Positions 32,520-44,145 of a DNA stretch of 64,000 bases are shown here, one piece after another. Below the pieces are notes generated by a model. The model worked only from the letters and a program-made list of their open reading frames with translations. It had not been told where the DNA came from and searched no databases. The DNA is taken from positions 248,001 to 312,000 of the forward strand of contig NW_017265143.1 in the NCBI RefSeq assembly GCF_001638985.1. Direction: 5' to 3'. Origin of the DNA: Phycomyces blakesleeanus NRRL 1555(-). Lineage: Eukaryota; Mucoromycota; Mucoromycetes; Mucorales; Phycomycetaceae. Made by a program: the position numbers and the translations under genes. Position 1 is the first letter of the stretch, and each line of letters starts with the position of its first letter.

Positions 32520-34892
32520 GATGCCAAAGATTCGGTGCCAGTGAAGCCTACTCCTCGTGCTACATCCAGTAGCAAGAAGAGAAAGCCTAATTGTGCTTAG
32601 CTTTTGGGTTCCATCGGTTGACTTTGGACCTAATTGTGAACGAATGTTGGTTAAGAAACAAAAATTTGCTTTGGCTTGGTTCCTAAAGCCTGGTGCTGCA
32701 TCCAGCAGTAAAAAGGTGGTGGAAACAAGAATATGGCTTCCAGGAAATCCCCAGACAGATAACTCAAGAATGACAATGGCTGTAGTCACCCCCTTTGACT
32801 CGTAAGCTTTTCTGCGTTGGTGCCGCTGACTCAGGGAAGGGTTGGGTAGGCAAAGAGGAACAAGCAAAGTACGCCACAGCGTAATTCAAGTCATGAACCG
32901 GCTCAAAAGTCTGCACATTAAGATGCAATTTGTACGCTTCACCAAGCGGACATCTTGTCGGTCGGTTGGCCCTGGAGCCAAGCCGATGCGGTCGGAACCA
33001 AAGGTCGATCCTGAAGCTTCTGGTAAGTTTTATGGTGACACTGGAATTCCCAGACCTTTCACAGTACTTTTCCTTGGAACTATCTGCGTGGTGATTCACG
33101 TTGGGTCTTTTGGTTAAGCTGTAAGGGTAGCCTCTTTTACGTTCGGTTCCTACTGCTTTCAGATTCAAAGGACTGGATTATCGTTTCCCTCTGGGATCGA
33201 CACCATGCTCCGCCTGTTAGCTTGGTTCTGAGTCTTGGCTTGGCATAGACAGTATAAAGAGAAGGTAGATTGTGGAGGTCTACATATGAGTGTAACCTGT
33301 GGTGGTACTAGACTGGTTTTCAATCCTGTTTGCCTCTGGTATTTGCTGTTTGTATACATTCGAGGGTGGTGCTTGCACTACTGTAGGGTTGGCTTGAACC
33401 TTTTGTTCGTAGGGTTCTTGTTGACTTCCTCTCAGGTCTGAGGCCGAGATCTGTGAGTGGTGGTTTCTGTACGAGTAGGGCTTCCGGAGTCCTTGATTCT
33501 GGGTTGTTTTTGGGCCACGGTGGTCCTGTTGGCTGGTCTGGTCTGGTTGACTAGATTTCTGGTATCGTTCTGGTATCGTTCTGATCTCATTCTGGAAATC
33601 GCGGTTGGCTGGGTCTCTGGCCTGTTCTGTACCTGGGTTCAAGGCCTTTGTAGCTTGAGTTTTGTGCTTAAGCCAGGGAGAATGAATACTGTGGGGCACG
33701 GTGTTCATTATGTAGTCATGTCTGGCCGAATGGGTTTTGCTTCCTTGCCGGACTCTTTCTTGAAGTCCTTGGAAGGCTATCTTCAGTCTCCCCCCCTTTT
33801 TTTGGTGAGTTTTCGAAGATTCACTGGTAGGCTCGGACAAGTCTTTTTGGACTTTGAGTTTGCTACACCATAGATTGTGGAAAATCTATTGCTGGGGGGT
33901 AGACAATCCCAAGAGGTTTCGGGAAAACGAGCCAAAAACACCTAGTTTCTACACAAGATTGGCGAGGTTTTCCCTCACAGACATGACGGTATATCAGTCA
34001 TTATGATTGCTACCAGTCCTTGTGTCCGGACTCAAACGATGCGTACACATGCATGTCCAGACATCCGCAGCTATTTTGAGATGGCAAAACCAAAGTTCAT
34101 CTGCACAAAAGGATATGCTTCAATGACTGATCAATTGGGTATCAGTGACTTTATCAGTTGAATCAACATAAACTGACTATACAAAAAAAAAGTCATTGAA
34201 GAGATAGCGTGGAATTCGCCGATGATTTCAAGCATCACGCAAAACCTGTGGTTAGAGTCCTAGCCACCCTCATTTGAGGAGGACTCTGATTAATATGGTC
34301 TGGTAAATGAACCAGACCAAGCAGGGTGAGCTAGAAATTGTCACAAAAAAGCAGGTTACAGTTAGCAACTGGAAATGCGTATACTCAAGAAAACAAGACC
34401 CGAGTCGAAGGGCATTTACGCAAACTTTCAGCTGTGAAGGAGAAGCAAGGTTACTTTCGATGAACCTATCCAAACCAAGTCGAGACAACTGCATACAAGC
34501 CATGTATATATATATATACTTTTACGGAAAATTGGGTCCAATATCAAAGCAAATTTGAACATAAACATGAACATGAACATGAAAAAATGATATCAAGCAT
34601 TCAAGTATCCAAGTATTCAAGAATATAAACCTTCAAGCACAACAAACCTAAGATCAAGTAAGCTGACCCAGAGTCTCGCCATCTCGCTGGGTTGGTCAAA
34701 AAGCACACGAAGAGTCTCGACTAGGATACGGTTACAACAAGAATAAATTCCTCATCATCATTCGAGACTATTGGCTCAGGACTGCAAAAAAGGTATTTGA
34801 GATGACCGGATTTATATTATGGGCCGAGAACACCAGCAAGGAACAAGTAGAGGCCGCCAGTAGTAAACAACAGAGCTCAAGGCAGAAACAAT

Positions 34893-35826
34893 GTGAACCA
34901 CAAAGCAAGCGATAAGGCAATTTTTCAAGGGTTGCTTCTGTCTCTGGACTTTTTCGTCAGAGACAATATCAACCATTGGTCCGTCCATCCAGAAGATAAG
35001 TACTATTTATACACAACATGTCTCGGTACTAATTATATGATATTTTGCTCTTCTTCTTCTCAAGGTCGCCCTGTGACAGGGCTCACAATACTACAACCCT
35101 TTAGAGGATACCAGAGAGAGTTTGGGAGCGTTAGACTTTACCAAAAGGCAAAGCTGCTCGGTACGCTAGTCGTACCTTTTCTCCCCTCGAAATATTGTAC
35201 ATTGCATTGTATGCCTGTATATATTTAGGGTTCTTGGCGTGGTAAGCCAAGATCTGGTAGCTCCTCTGCCATTTGGTGGCCAAACCCTTTTGTGGTTGAC
35301 CCCATCGCTGCAAGTTGGCACATTGTTTCTGCTGGAAGTTTGGTTGTTTACTGTTGGTGGTCTTGTATACCCCCTGCTGGTGGTCAAGGTCCATTCCGCC
35401 CGGTCATCGAAGAACATTTTGCAGTCCCGGGCCCGTCTCTTCAGATGATGTTACCTATTCCAAGCCAAGTTCCTTTCCTTACGAAACAAATTCTCTCAAT
35501 TAAGGTATGTTATTTCAGTCATTCAAACCTGCCCTATATTTAAATATATTTCTCGTTTTCTCACTAATTTTCTTCTTTATCTTTTTAAGCCATATTCGGC
35601 CTTATCAGCTCCAATAATGCGGCAAATTCAGAAGCCTGAATCTTGTGCAAGAATGACAGCAGCAAGAACCAAGTCAAGCAAGAAGAATACAAAAAGATAC
35701 AAAAAAATACAAAAAAAAGATACAAAAAAAAAATTCAAAAAAAAAGATGCAAAAAAGAAGCAAAAAAGAAGCAAAAAAAAATATATTCACAATTATCTCT
35801 ATCTCAAGTGGAAACTCATAGACTAG
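34893..35826 (+). other. Possible spliced coding region, right copy
   Basis: Several pieces look like exons. One piece is NHKASDKAIFQGLLLSLDFF followed by NINHWSVHPEDK (34,893-35,000). Another begins after ttcttcttctcaag (about 35,065) with RPVTGLTILQPFRGYQREFG. A third reads GPFRPVIEEHFAVPGPSLQM and so on, ending at a donor gtatgt (35,504). After an 86-bp intron-like stretch ending tttttaag (35,589) it continues PYSALSAPIMRQIQKPE and into a Lys-rich low-complexity tail. The opposite strand also has a coding-like ORF (35,131-35,394). I cannot settle the gene model or name a function. The mirror copy is at 20,099-21,032. Confidence 0.3.
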
Positions 35827-35979
35827 CAGAATCCCTGAAATGGTCAAGCCACGGTTTGCTTTTATGTCCAAGTCCAATTCCGAGTCTTGTCCAAGTCAAA
35901 GTCCAAATGTCCAAAACTATCCAAGTGTTGGTATAGTACTAGTCCTAGCACACAGATATATACAAACAAGTAGAGAAGT

Positions 35980-37265
35980 ACACAATTAGAGAAGTAGAAA
36001 AATACATACACACATACACACACACAAGCACACACAATTTCTATTCTTTATTTTTCTTTCTTATACACACACACACACAGACATACAAATAGTCATAGTC
36101 ATATACATACACACATACATATACACACTCATATACATACATATACACATACATATATACATACAAAAGTAGAGGCGCATTTCTATCCAAGTCCAAAGTC
36201 TGGGTCGTACCTCCAAGTCTCAAAACCAAGTCGATTTCCAAGAAAGGGTCCAATGCAAAGTTCCAAAAGCAAGTTCCAAAAGAAAAATCAAAAACCAAAA
36301 CCGAGGCCTATACTAAGTCCTGTAAAAAAAAACAGGCATATACTAAGTCCTCCTCTCCAAAAGGATCAAAAGAAATCCGAACCCGAGGCCTATACTAAGT
36401 CCTGTGCAAAAAAAAGGCAGGCATATACTAAGTCCTTCTCTCCAAAAGGATTAAAAGAAATCCGAACTCGAGGCATATACTAAGTCCTCCACTCCAAAAG
36501 GATCAAAAGAAATCCGAAACTAAGGCATATACTAAGTCCTTATCTCAAACAAAAAGGATCAAATCCAAAAACCGAGGCGTAGACCAAAACCTATCAGAAA
36601 TGATCAGGTACATATCAAGTCCTCCACTCAAACAAAAAAGGATCAAAAGAAATCCGAACCCGAGGCCTATATTAAGTCCTGTAAAAAAACAGGCATATAC
36701 TAAGTCCTCCTCTAAAAAAACAAAAAAAAAAAGATGAACAAACCGGAAGAACTCTGCATTGGAACCTGGACCTGGACTGAAGCAAGGCTGCGAACTGGAA
36801 CAAGACTCTGGATTAGGACAAGGTATGAAATCCCCTTATATACATGCAAAGCAAATGAAGTCTTTGAACAAAAACAAAATAAATGCTCAAAAAAAATGCT
36901 CAAAAAAAACAAAAAGAGCAAAAAGAGCAATACCAAAAACCCCTCCTCTTATTCTTTTCAATATCAAAACCTATTCTCTTATTACTATTCTGTGAAATTG
37001 ACTGGACAAAAAAAATCAAAAAAAAAAATTCAAAATCAAAAAGTCCGAATTATCCCCTTTACTGTGTGCTGTGTTCGGACAAAAAAAAAGCAAAAAAAAA
37101 GCAAGAAAAAAAAAAGTTCAAATCATCCTTTTATTCTTTTCAATACCAAAACTATTCCATTATTACTATTCCGTGAAATTGACTGGACAAAAAAAAAGGC
37201 TCAAAAAATCAACTGGACAAAAAAAATCAACTGGACTTGACTGGAATCGACTGGACTGGACTGAA
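35980..37265 (+). repeat. Microsatellite, minisatellite and A-rich tract (right copy)
   Basis: Mirror of 18,640-19,960: AC-rich microsatellite (35,980-36,170), aggcatatactaagtcc minisatellite (36,298-36,715) and A-rich low-complexity DNA with an internal duplication (36,715-37,265). It differs from the left copy in homopolymer lengths by some tens of bases overall. Confidence 0.85.
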
Positions 37266-37729
37266 GTAGCATGAACTTGACCATCTTATACTATATTACA
37301 TTTACTTTATATTTATTTTATAAAAATCTTTGAGTAATAAAATTTCCCTCATATGTCTTTGATGTAGAATACACTATCTAAATAGCCATGGACCCAAATT
37401 GAGAATATTTGTTAAATATTTTGCTCCATATTAACACATCTACTGTGAAATCAGATGCTGGGCCAAATATGTGTATTTGTATTATACAATTCCCATACTT
37501 TTTTATCCTCGATGCACAAAGTCTTAGAGTTCTTCTCTGATATAAACCGCTACACCTTTATTTTTCTCTTTTAAGACTCGTTACAAACCTCTCGCTTCTC
37601 TTGAGCTTTCTAACTCTACAAAATATCGTCAGAACTTCAGTACAATCATACTGCACTTCTTTATTAAACTCAAACCAATTCCAAAAAGAAATATTACAGA
37701 CGAGTGCGGTGGTACCTAACACACACACT

Positions 37730-38638
37730 TTTTTTTTGAAAGAACGTCAATCGTCACTTGAACTACTTTAACGGAGTTGAGTTTCACGAGTTCCTTTTCG
37801 GTGAAGAGGACCAAAGTAAATGGAGTCTTCCATCTACTTTACGCATCTCTTGCATCCTTTCATCGCTGACGTGTGCCCCTTCAAAAAAAATTAAGGGGAA
37901 AGAGGTGTGACTATTTTCATATGCAGGTGACTACTAGAGCTAAAGACGATGAAAAAAAAAGCAAAAAGTAAACAAAAAAGGACGCAAAAAACAGAAAAAG
38001 ACGAGCGACAACGATGCGAAACCTTATTTACCATCAGAAACTACAATTCTGCTCATGCGAATAGCTCATTAGCTTATATATAACTCTCATCATGTCTTTG
38101 CAGAAATGAGTTTGTCAGAACATTGCGCATTAAAGATCAATTCCCTAGTTTTCTCATTCAGCCTGACGTCCAATGTTGATTTGCGCATCCTTTTAACAGC
38201 CACTCATGATAGAAAGCAAGAGTTTTTAGGGTAAAAACCAGAATGCACACGCGTTTAAAAATTGTTAAAGTCTTGAAAGTACTTGGTATATATATGTACA
38301 GTCGATATCTGATTGATTTCTTAGAAATATAAAAGAGTTTTGACTATTACAAGAATAATATCTTAATTCTTATATATGGTACTAAAAAGTGTGTATACTT
38401 TTTAATATTGAACAATACAAGATACAGAAAAACACAAGAGAAAGGTCTTTTGAAAGGTCTTTTAAAAAGGGTTGCTTTTATTTTATATGATTTAGTAAAG
38501 GCTTTTAGAAGAAAATCACGCTGTCAACATATCTATTTTACACGCTTGATAGCCATTTTCTTTCTTGAGCCTCGATCTCTCCAAGCTGTTTGAACGTCGG
38601 GGTTTATTATATTTTGCAGGAAAGCACTTTGGTTTAGG
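37730..38638 (+). repeat. Module A, copy A4
   Basis: Starts at a T-run after the D end (gcggtggtacctaacacacacac) and passes directly into B at ggttaccgtatgg. Variants: gagg/acta/cagg and caatg...tttgcgc, the same as A3. Confidence 0.85.
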
Positions 38639-38762
38639 TTACCGTATGGAAATTATTCGCAGACCTTCAAAGCACAAAGATCCAAGAGAACACATATACA
38701 CACTGAATGGATCTAATATTTCTGTAATAACATTCACAGATCTTCAGAATATAATTATTTAA
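38565..38762 (+). CDS. Small ORF at the A/B junction (65 codons), copy 2
   Basis: Identical to the ORF at 17,134-17,331 (minus); see that entry. An acceptor-like ttttgcag lies within it at the A/B boundary. Confidence 0.25.
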   Translation: MSLDLSKLFERRGLLYFAGKHFGLGYRMEIIRRPSKHKDPREHIYTLNGSNISVITFTDLQNIII

Positions 38763-39747
38763 AAGCATTTTAAAAATAAAAAGGGTTTGTGTATGCGATG
38801 GTCCGAATAAACAGGTCTATTTTTTATGAGCTTCGAGATTGTATTGTGTGTTCATTGAAGGTTATAATAGTGTTCGGATCGCTCAAAGGTTAGTTAAATT
38901 GGTTTATATGATATAAATGCACATTGAATATTATTGAATTTACCGGTGAAATGAAAAGTGTAATAAAAAAAAGGGCATTTTGATCAAAATGGCAAATCAA
39001 ATCTTGAAATTCAGCTATAACTCTATATCGGTTAAGTCAAGCTACTTTTTATATATAAGCAACCTGGTGGAGTACATTATGATCCATCATTCAGATGTTG
39101 TTTGACATTGATTGCATAAATACCAGACAAAATATCTCATTTTTTCACTCTAAAAAAAACAATTTACTAATAAGATTTTGAATATTTACACCATATAAGC
39201 ATATTTGATCCAAACGTTCTCTCAGGGTATTCACCTAAAAAAATCGGATATTTTTGTTTTTTTTTGCTACCAAGTAAAATTGTTGAGCAAATTGATCCAT
39301 GATCTCTAGTGTTTATTTGACTAGCAACAGACCAATATTCGTGGAGATATCAAGAAATGTAAAAATGGCAATTTCGATATTTACACCATGAGACGATGTT
39401 TATTAAATCCTCGATAGTAAAGGTAGCTCACAAATCCTGAAAGTAATTTTGTTGAACAAAATTGCCCCATTAATTTGGCAGAACAAATGGACATTTAAGT
39501 ATAGGGAATTACGTCAAGAGGTCCAAACGAATATAAAATTATTCCTTTAATTCTTTTGATTCAATTTTACTTTAGAAATAGAAACTAAATGTCTTCCACC
39601 TAAAGTGTTTTCCCAAAAAACCAATAAGTTGTTGGCCGTTATTGAGTGGCCTTATATGACTTTATACAAATAAAATAAATAAATAAGCCAGCACAGTGCA
39701 CGAGACTATTAAAAAAGAAGGAAACATATATATCATATTGATTCAAT
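38639..39747 (+). repeat. Module BC, copy 3 (B part only; cut by the gap)
   Basis: Matches 40,708-41,816 at a fixed offset of 2069 and the inverted copy at 16,149-17,258. It keeps the empty LTR target at 39,399-39,403. The sequence stops at ttgattcaat where the N run starts. Confidence 0.9.
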
Positions 39748-39847
39748 NNNNNNNNNNNNNNNNNNNNNNNNNNNNNNNNNNNNNNNNNNNNNNNNNNNNN
39801 NNNNNNNNNNNNNNNNNNNNNNNNNNNNNNNNNNNNNNNNNNNNNNN
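39748..39847. other. Assembly gap of 100 N
   Basis: Exactly 100 N, the usual placeholder for a gap of unknown length. The sequence before the gap ends in B. The sequence after it starts about 40 bp inside module A. By analogy with the left arm, the gap should hide the C part of BC and the first bases of A5, about 2.4 kb. Confidence 0.95.
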
Positions 39848-40707
39848 GAGTTTCACGAGTTCCTTTTCGGTGAAGAGGACCAAAGTAAATGGAGTCTTCC
39901 ATCTACTTTACGCATCTCTTGCATCCTTTCATCGCTGACGTGTGCCCCTTCAAAAAAAATTAAGGGGAAAGATGTGTGACTCTTTTCATATGCATGTGAC
40001 TACTAGAGCTAAAGACGATGAAAAAAAAAGCAAAAAGTAAACAAAAAAGGACGCAAAAAACAGAAAAAGACGAGCGACAACGATGCGAAACCTTATTTAC
40101 CATCAGAAACTACAATTCTGCTCATGCGAATAGCTCATTAGCTTATATATAACTCTCATCATGTCTTTGCAGAAATGAGTTTGTCAGAACATTGCGCATT
40201 AAAGATCAATTCCCTAGTTTTCTCATTCAGCCTGACGTCCAATGTTGATTTGCGCATCCTTTTAACAGCCACTCATGATAGAAAGCAAGAGTTTTTAGGG
40301 TAAAAACCAGAATGCACACGCGTTTAAAAATTGTTAAAGTCTTGAAAGTACTTGGTATATATATGTACAGTCGATATCTGATTGATTTCTTAGAAATATA
40401 AAAGAGTTTTGACTATTACAAGAATAATATCTTAATTCTTATATATGGTACTAAAAAGTGTGTATACTTTTTAATATTGAACAATACAAGATACAGAAAA
40501 ACACAAGAGAAAGGTCTTTTGAAAGGTCTTTTAAAAAGGGTTGCTTTTATTTTATATGATTTAGTAAAGGCTTTTAGAAGAAAATCACGCTGTCAACATA
40601 TCTATTTTACACGCTTGATAGCCATTTTCTTTCTTGAGCCTCGATCTCTCCAAGCTGTTTGAACGTCGGGGTTTATTATATTTTGCAGGAAAGCACTTTG
40701 GTTTAGG
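39848..40707 (+). repeat. Module A, copy A5 (5' end missing in gap)
   Basis: Begins gagtttcacgag. Variants are gatg/actc/catg (as A2) and caatg...tttgcgc (as A3, A4, A6), so it is a mosaic of the other copies. Confidence 0.85.
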
Positions 40708-40831
40708 TTACCGTATGGAAATTATTCGCAGACCTTCAAAGCACAAAGATCCAAGAGAACACATATACACACTGAATGGATCTAATATTTCTGTAATAAC
40801 ATTCACAGATCTTCAGAATATAATTATTTAA
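40634..40831 (+). CDS. Small ORF at the A/B junction (65 codons), copy 3
   Basis: Third identical copy of the ORF described at 17,134-17,331. Confidence 0.25.
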   Translation: MSLDLSKLFERRGLLYFAGKHFGLGYRMEIIRRPSKHKDPREHIYTLNGSNISVITFTDLQNIII

Positions 40832-43800
40832 AAGCATTTTAAAAATAAAAAGGGTTTGTGTATGCGATGGTCCGAATAAACAGGTCTATTTTTTATGAGC
40901 TTCGAGATTGTATTGTGTGTTCATTGAAGGTTATAATAGTGTTCGGATCGCTCAAAGGTTAGTTAAATTGGTTTATATGATATAAATGCACATTGAATAT
41001 TATTGAATTTACCGGTGAAATGAAAAGTGTAATAAAAAAAAGGGCATTTTGATCAAAATGGCAAATCAAATCTTGAAATTCAGCTATAACTCTATATCGG
41101 TTAAGTCAAGCTACTTTTTATATATAAGCAACCTGGTGGAGTACATTATGATCCATCATTCAGATGTTGTTTGACATTGATTGCATAAATACCAGACAAA
41201 ATATCTCATTTTTTCACTCTAAAAAAAACAATTTACTAATAAGATTTTGAATATTTACACCATATAAGCATATTTGATCCAAACGTTCTCTCAGGGTATT
41301 CACCTAAAAAAATCGGATATTTTTGTTTTTTTTTGCTACCAAGTAAAATTGTTGAGCAAATTGATCCATGATCTCTAGTGTTTATTTGACTAGCAACAGA
41401 CCAATATTCGTGGAGATATCAAGAAATGTAAAAATGGCAATTTCGATATTTACACCATGAGACGATGTTTATTAAATCCTCGATAGTAAAGGTAGCTCAC
41501 AAATCCTGAAAGTAATTTTGTTGAACAAAATTGCCCCATTAATTTGGCAGAACAAATGGACATTTAAGTATAGGGAATTACGTCAAGAGGTCCAAACGAA
41601 TATAAAATTATTCCTTTAATTCTTTTGATTCAATTTTACTTTAGAAATAGAAACTAAATGTCTTCCACCTAAAGTGTTTTCCCAAAAAACCAATAAGTTG
41701 TTGGCCGTTATTGAGTGGCCTTATATGACTTTATACAAATAAAATAAATAAATAAGCCAGCACAGTGCACGAGACTATTAAAAAAGAAGGAAACATATAT
41801 ATCATATTGATTCAATTAATTATGTACAAGAACATAAAACCAAGGGCTTGAGTATGGCTTGGTCTCTTGTGGTTTCTGTTCTTTTTCTCTAAAAAAAAAG
41901 GTATAATTTTATTCAATTTTACAAGCAAAGGATGATCTTTTGATTGATAGAGAAAGAGACTGCTAATGAAGAGAGTGTCTACAAGCTTCTTATAAATTCG
42001 TATTATATATATATTCAAATCATACTCTCGTGTTATCTTTACAGAATTAATACCAAAACCAAGGAGTCAAAGGAGAGGGGGTTAAATGGACATACACATA
42101 CATTTCATATTGTAAAAAATAAGGGTAATTTATATAAAGTAGCTTTGGATTTGTAAAGCTTACATAAATTCAATGCTCAGCTATACAGACTGATGCAAAC
42201 AATTGAGAACAATAGACATGTTTTAAGAGGTATTCAATAAGATAAATGTATTTATTGGTAGTTGAAACAAAAAGAACCACTGCAAAAGTGTTTGTGGCTC
42301 TTTTTTTTATTGTATTTTATTTTAAGAGTTTTTCTCTAGAGAGCTTTATATGTTGCGATAGTCTTTTTTTATAAGGATGTATGTACAAGGAAAATGGAAT
42401 GCTTTTGTTTGATGAACTTGACTATTATACAATTTTTTGTGTTTTACAGGGTGTATATACAGGGTGTTGAAATCAAGATCGATTTAAGATGAGCGATAGG
42501 CAGCTGGACTAATGCGGACTGTGACTGAAGGATGATCAAAGATAAGTGAATCCAGGGCCATAGATTTTTCAGATACTGGGCAAGATTTTGAAAAGTGCTC
42601 GTCATCAGAAAGGTCAGAAAGATAGGAGTCATTAGAGATCGTCGATGAAGATGAGATCAAAGAAGGTGCGGCTGTAGTTTGGACTTTTTTGCAGCTAAAA
42701 GCTTTCTTGACTGAAGCGAGCCCTTTGATACATTGTCCCATTGATGATGTAAATGTGGAGACACGGCTAGCTGTGTTGGTAGTTGAGGATTGGCGGCGCT
42801 GGCACTTTGAGATGATACGCTTTTGGATAGAGAGGATCTGCATTGTAGAGTGTGGGTTATGAGGTGTAAAGGTAAAGAAAGGCTTGGTAGGTAAGATGTG
42901 GTTGAGAGAATATGTAATAAAAAGGAAAGAAGTGCAAAAATGTCAAACCTTTATATACTATTTCAAAAGGCCCGTGCTCTTTGGGTATCAGTGGAGATTT
43001 ACATGCTTCTTCTTCACTTTATTGCCATTTTTAGGACAAAGACAAGGGGCCATCGTATCTGATGTTTGGCATCTATCGGAAAATACAGCCAAAAATCCTG
43101 ATCCACAAAACCACAGCCAAAAATAATAATCAATGATCCATGATCTGTAATCCATAATTTCCCCCTATCGAGAATCGAAAATCAAAGACACACTTGTCTC
43201 CTGTATTAATTGATTCACGTCACCTTAATTATTCTCTATGAAGATCTTGATTTATAGGTTCCGAGTCTTTGGTATCTGCCAAGCTTACTACTTTATATGT
43301 AAATTAAATATTAATATAAAAATATCTATTACCAGGCCGGCATGCACAATACAACCGTTTTTCTCTCTCTAACTTTGAGTTGTCGTATCAAAGCTGTTAC
43401 AATTACATAAAAAGAGTTCTTTATTTAATTTGAAGCTTTTTTTCTGTCTATTTGGACATATTCAATAGCGCACATTATATAAAAGAAGCAAAGTAAAATA
43501 GAGTCGTTCTTGTAGGGCATGTAATTAAGAACTAGAGCATAAACAGAATAATATAAATATAAATATAAATATTTTCAATCGAGACTGTATACCAATACCA
43601 CTTGTACTGCAAATGCTTTAGACTATCATCTGATAAGAATTAATATTCCTAAACTCTCTCAAAGAATATTACTAATGATACAGTAATATATCATTCGGTC
43701 TTCCATATATCATTAGTAGTCTGCTTTCTATTCACAAGCCTTACAATTATATATTTTCACTCGGTAGCCAAATATTACCCAGGAATAAGAGCTTCTAGAA

Positions 43801-44145
43801 ACAAACAAACCAAAACAAAATACGGTAATTTCCATTTATTCATTTATATTATATTGTCTCGATTTTATGAAATCATTGTTATACTCCATTATAACAAATA
43901 TTAACTTTAGGTTGCAAGCATAGGCATATATTGTCATAAGTCAAAAGTAGTCTCTTTTTTTCTTTTTATAAGGAATAAGAGACGATGTTTCCCTCTCACT
44001 GTCACTCTTTGAGAGCCAGCTATTTAACAAATAATTGTTGAACACTTTGTGTGTGTCTAATTCACTGATTTATTGCCCTTGTATAAGTATCACACAGACC
44101 AGCTTGGAATAAAAGTACATAATTGCTATCGGGTTTTTTGACAAT
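40708..44145 (+). repeat. Module BC, copy 4 (complete, forward)
   Basis: Full 3.44-kb BC unit with the empty LTR target at 41,468-41,472 and the 119-codon gene at 42,484-42,843 (minus). It differs from copy 1 by rare substitutions (for example gcttctag near 43,793 versus gcttttag near 8,798). Confidence 0.9.
42484..42843 (-). CDS. 119-aa protein of unknown function, copy 3
   Basis: Identical in translation to the copies at 7489-7848 and 15,122-15,481, with the same TATA box (about 42,950-42,958) and pyrimidine-rich leader. Preservation of the frame in all three copies favours a real gene, although the copies are too similar overall for that to be strong evidence of selection. Confidence 0.7.
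   Translation of the reverse strand: MQILSIQKRIISKCQRRQSSTTNTASRVSTFTSSMGQCIKGLASVKKAFSCKKVQTTAAPSLISSSSTISNDSYLSDLSDDEHFSKSCPVSEKSMALDSLIFDHPSVTVRISPAAYRSS

Larger units (their letters stand above)
28834..37729 (+). repeat. Module D, right copy
   Basis: Mirror of the left copy. From the centre outward it holds the TA repeat (28,832-28,851), an interspersed repeat (29,165-30,095), the promoter and 630-codon gene (30,627-32,519), 32.6-34.9 kb with overlapping weak ORFs in both strands and no recognised product, a possible spliced gene (34,893-35,826), the TG/AC microsatellite, the minisatellite and A-rich tracts, and about 450 bp of unique AT-rich sequence before A4. Confidence 0.9.
28834..39747 (+). 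repeat. Right arm of the large palindrome
   Basis: Reverse complement of 16,149-27,095, ending where the N gap begins, so the true arm may be longer. It contains D (28,834-37,729), A4 and part of BC. Indels and single-base differences from the left arm are concentrated in homopolymer tracts. Confidence 0.93.

Noticed and set aside
36000..36170. AC-rich repeat as a telomere or CRISPR-like array
   Set aside because: It is a simple dinucleotide/tetranucleotide microsatellite without spacers and without a telomeric hexamer pattern.
16149..39747. Palindrome as a pure assembly mirror artefact
   Set aside because: The arms differ by indels in low-complexity DNA and by single bases, and the loop is asymmetric (unique sequence on one side, a transposon on the other). 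An artefact is not excluded without reads, but it is not the simplest explanation.
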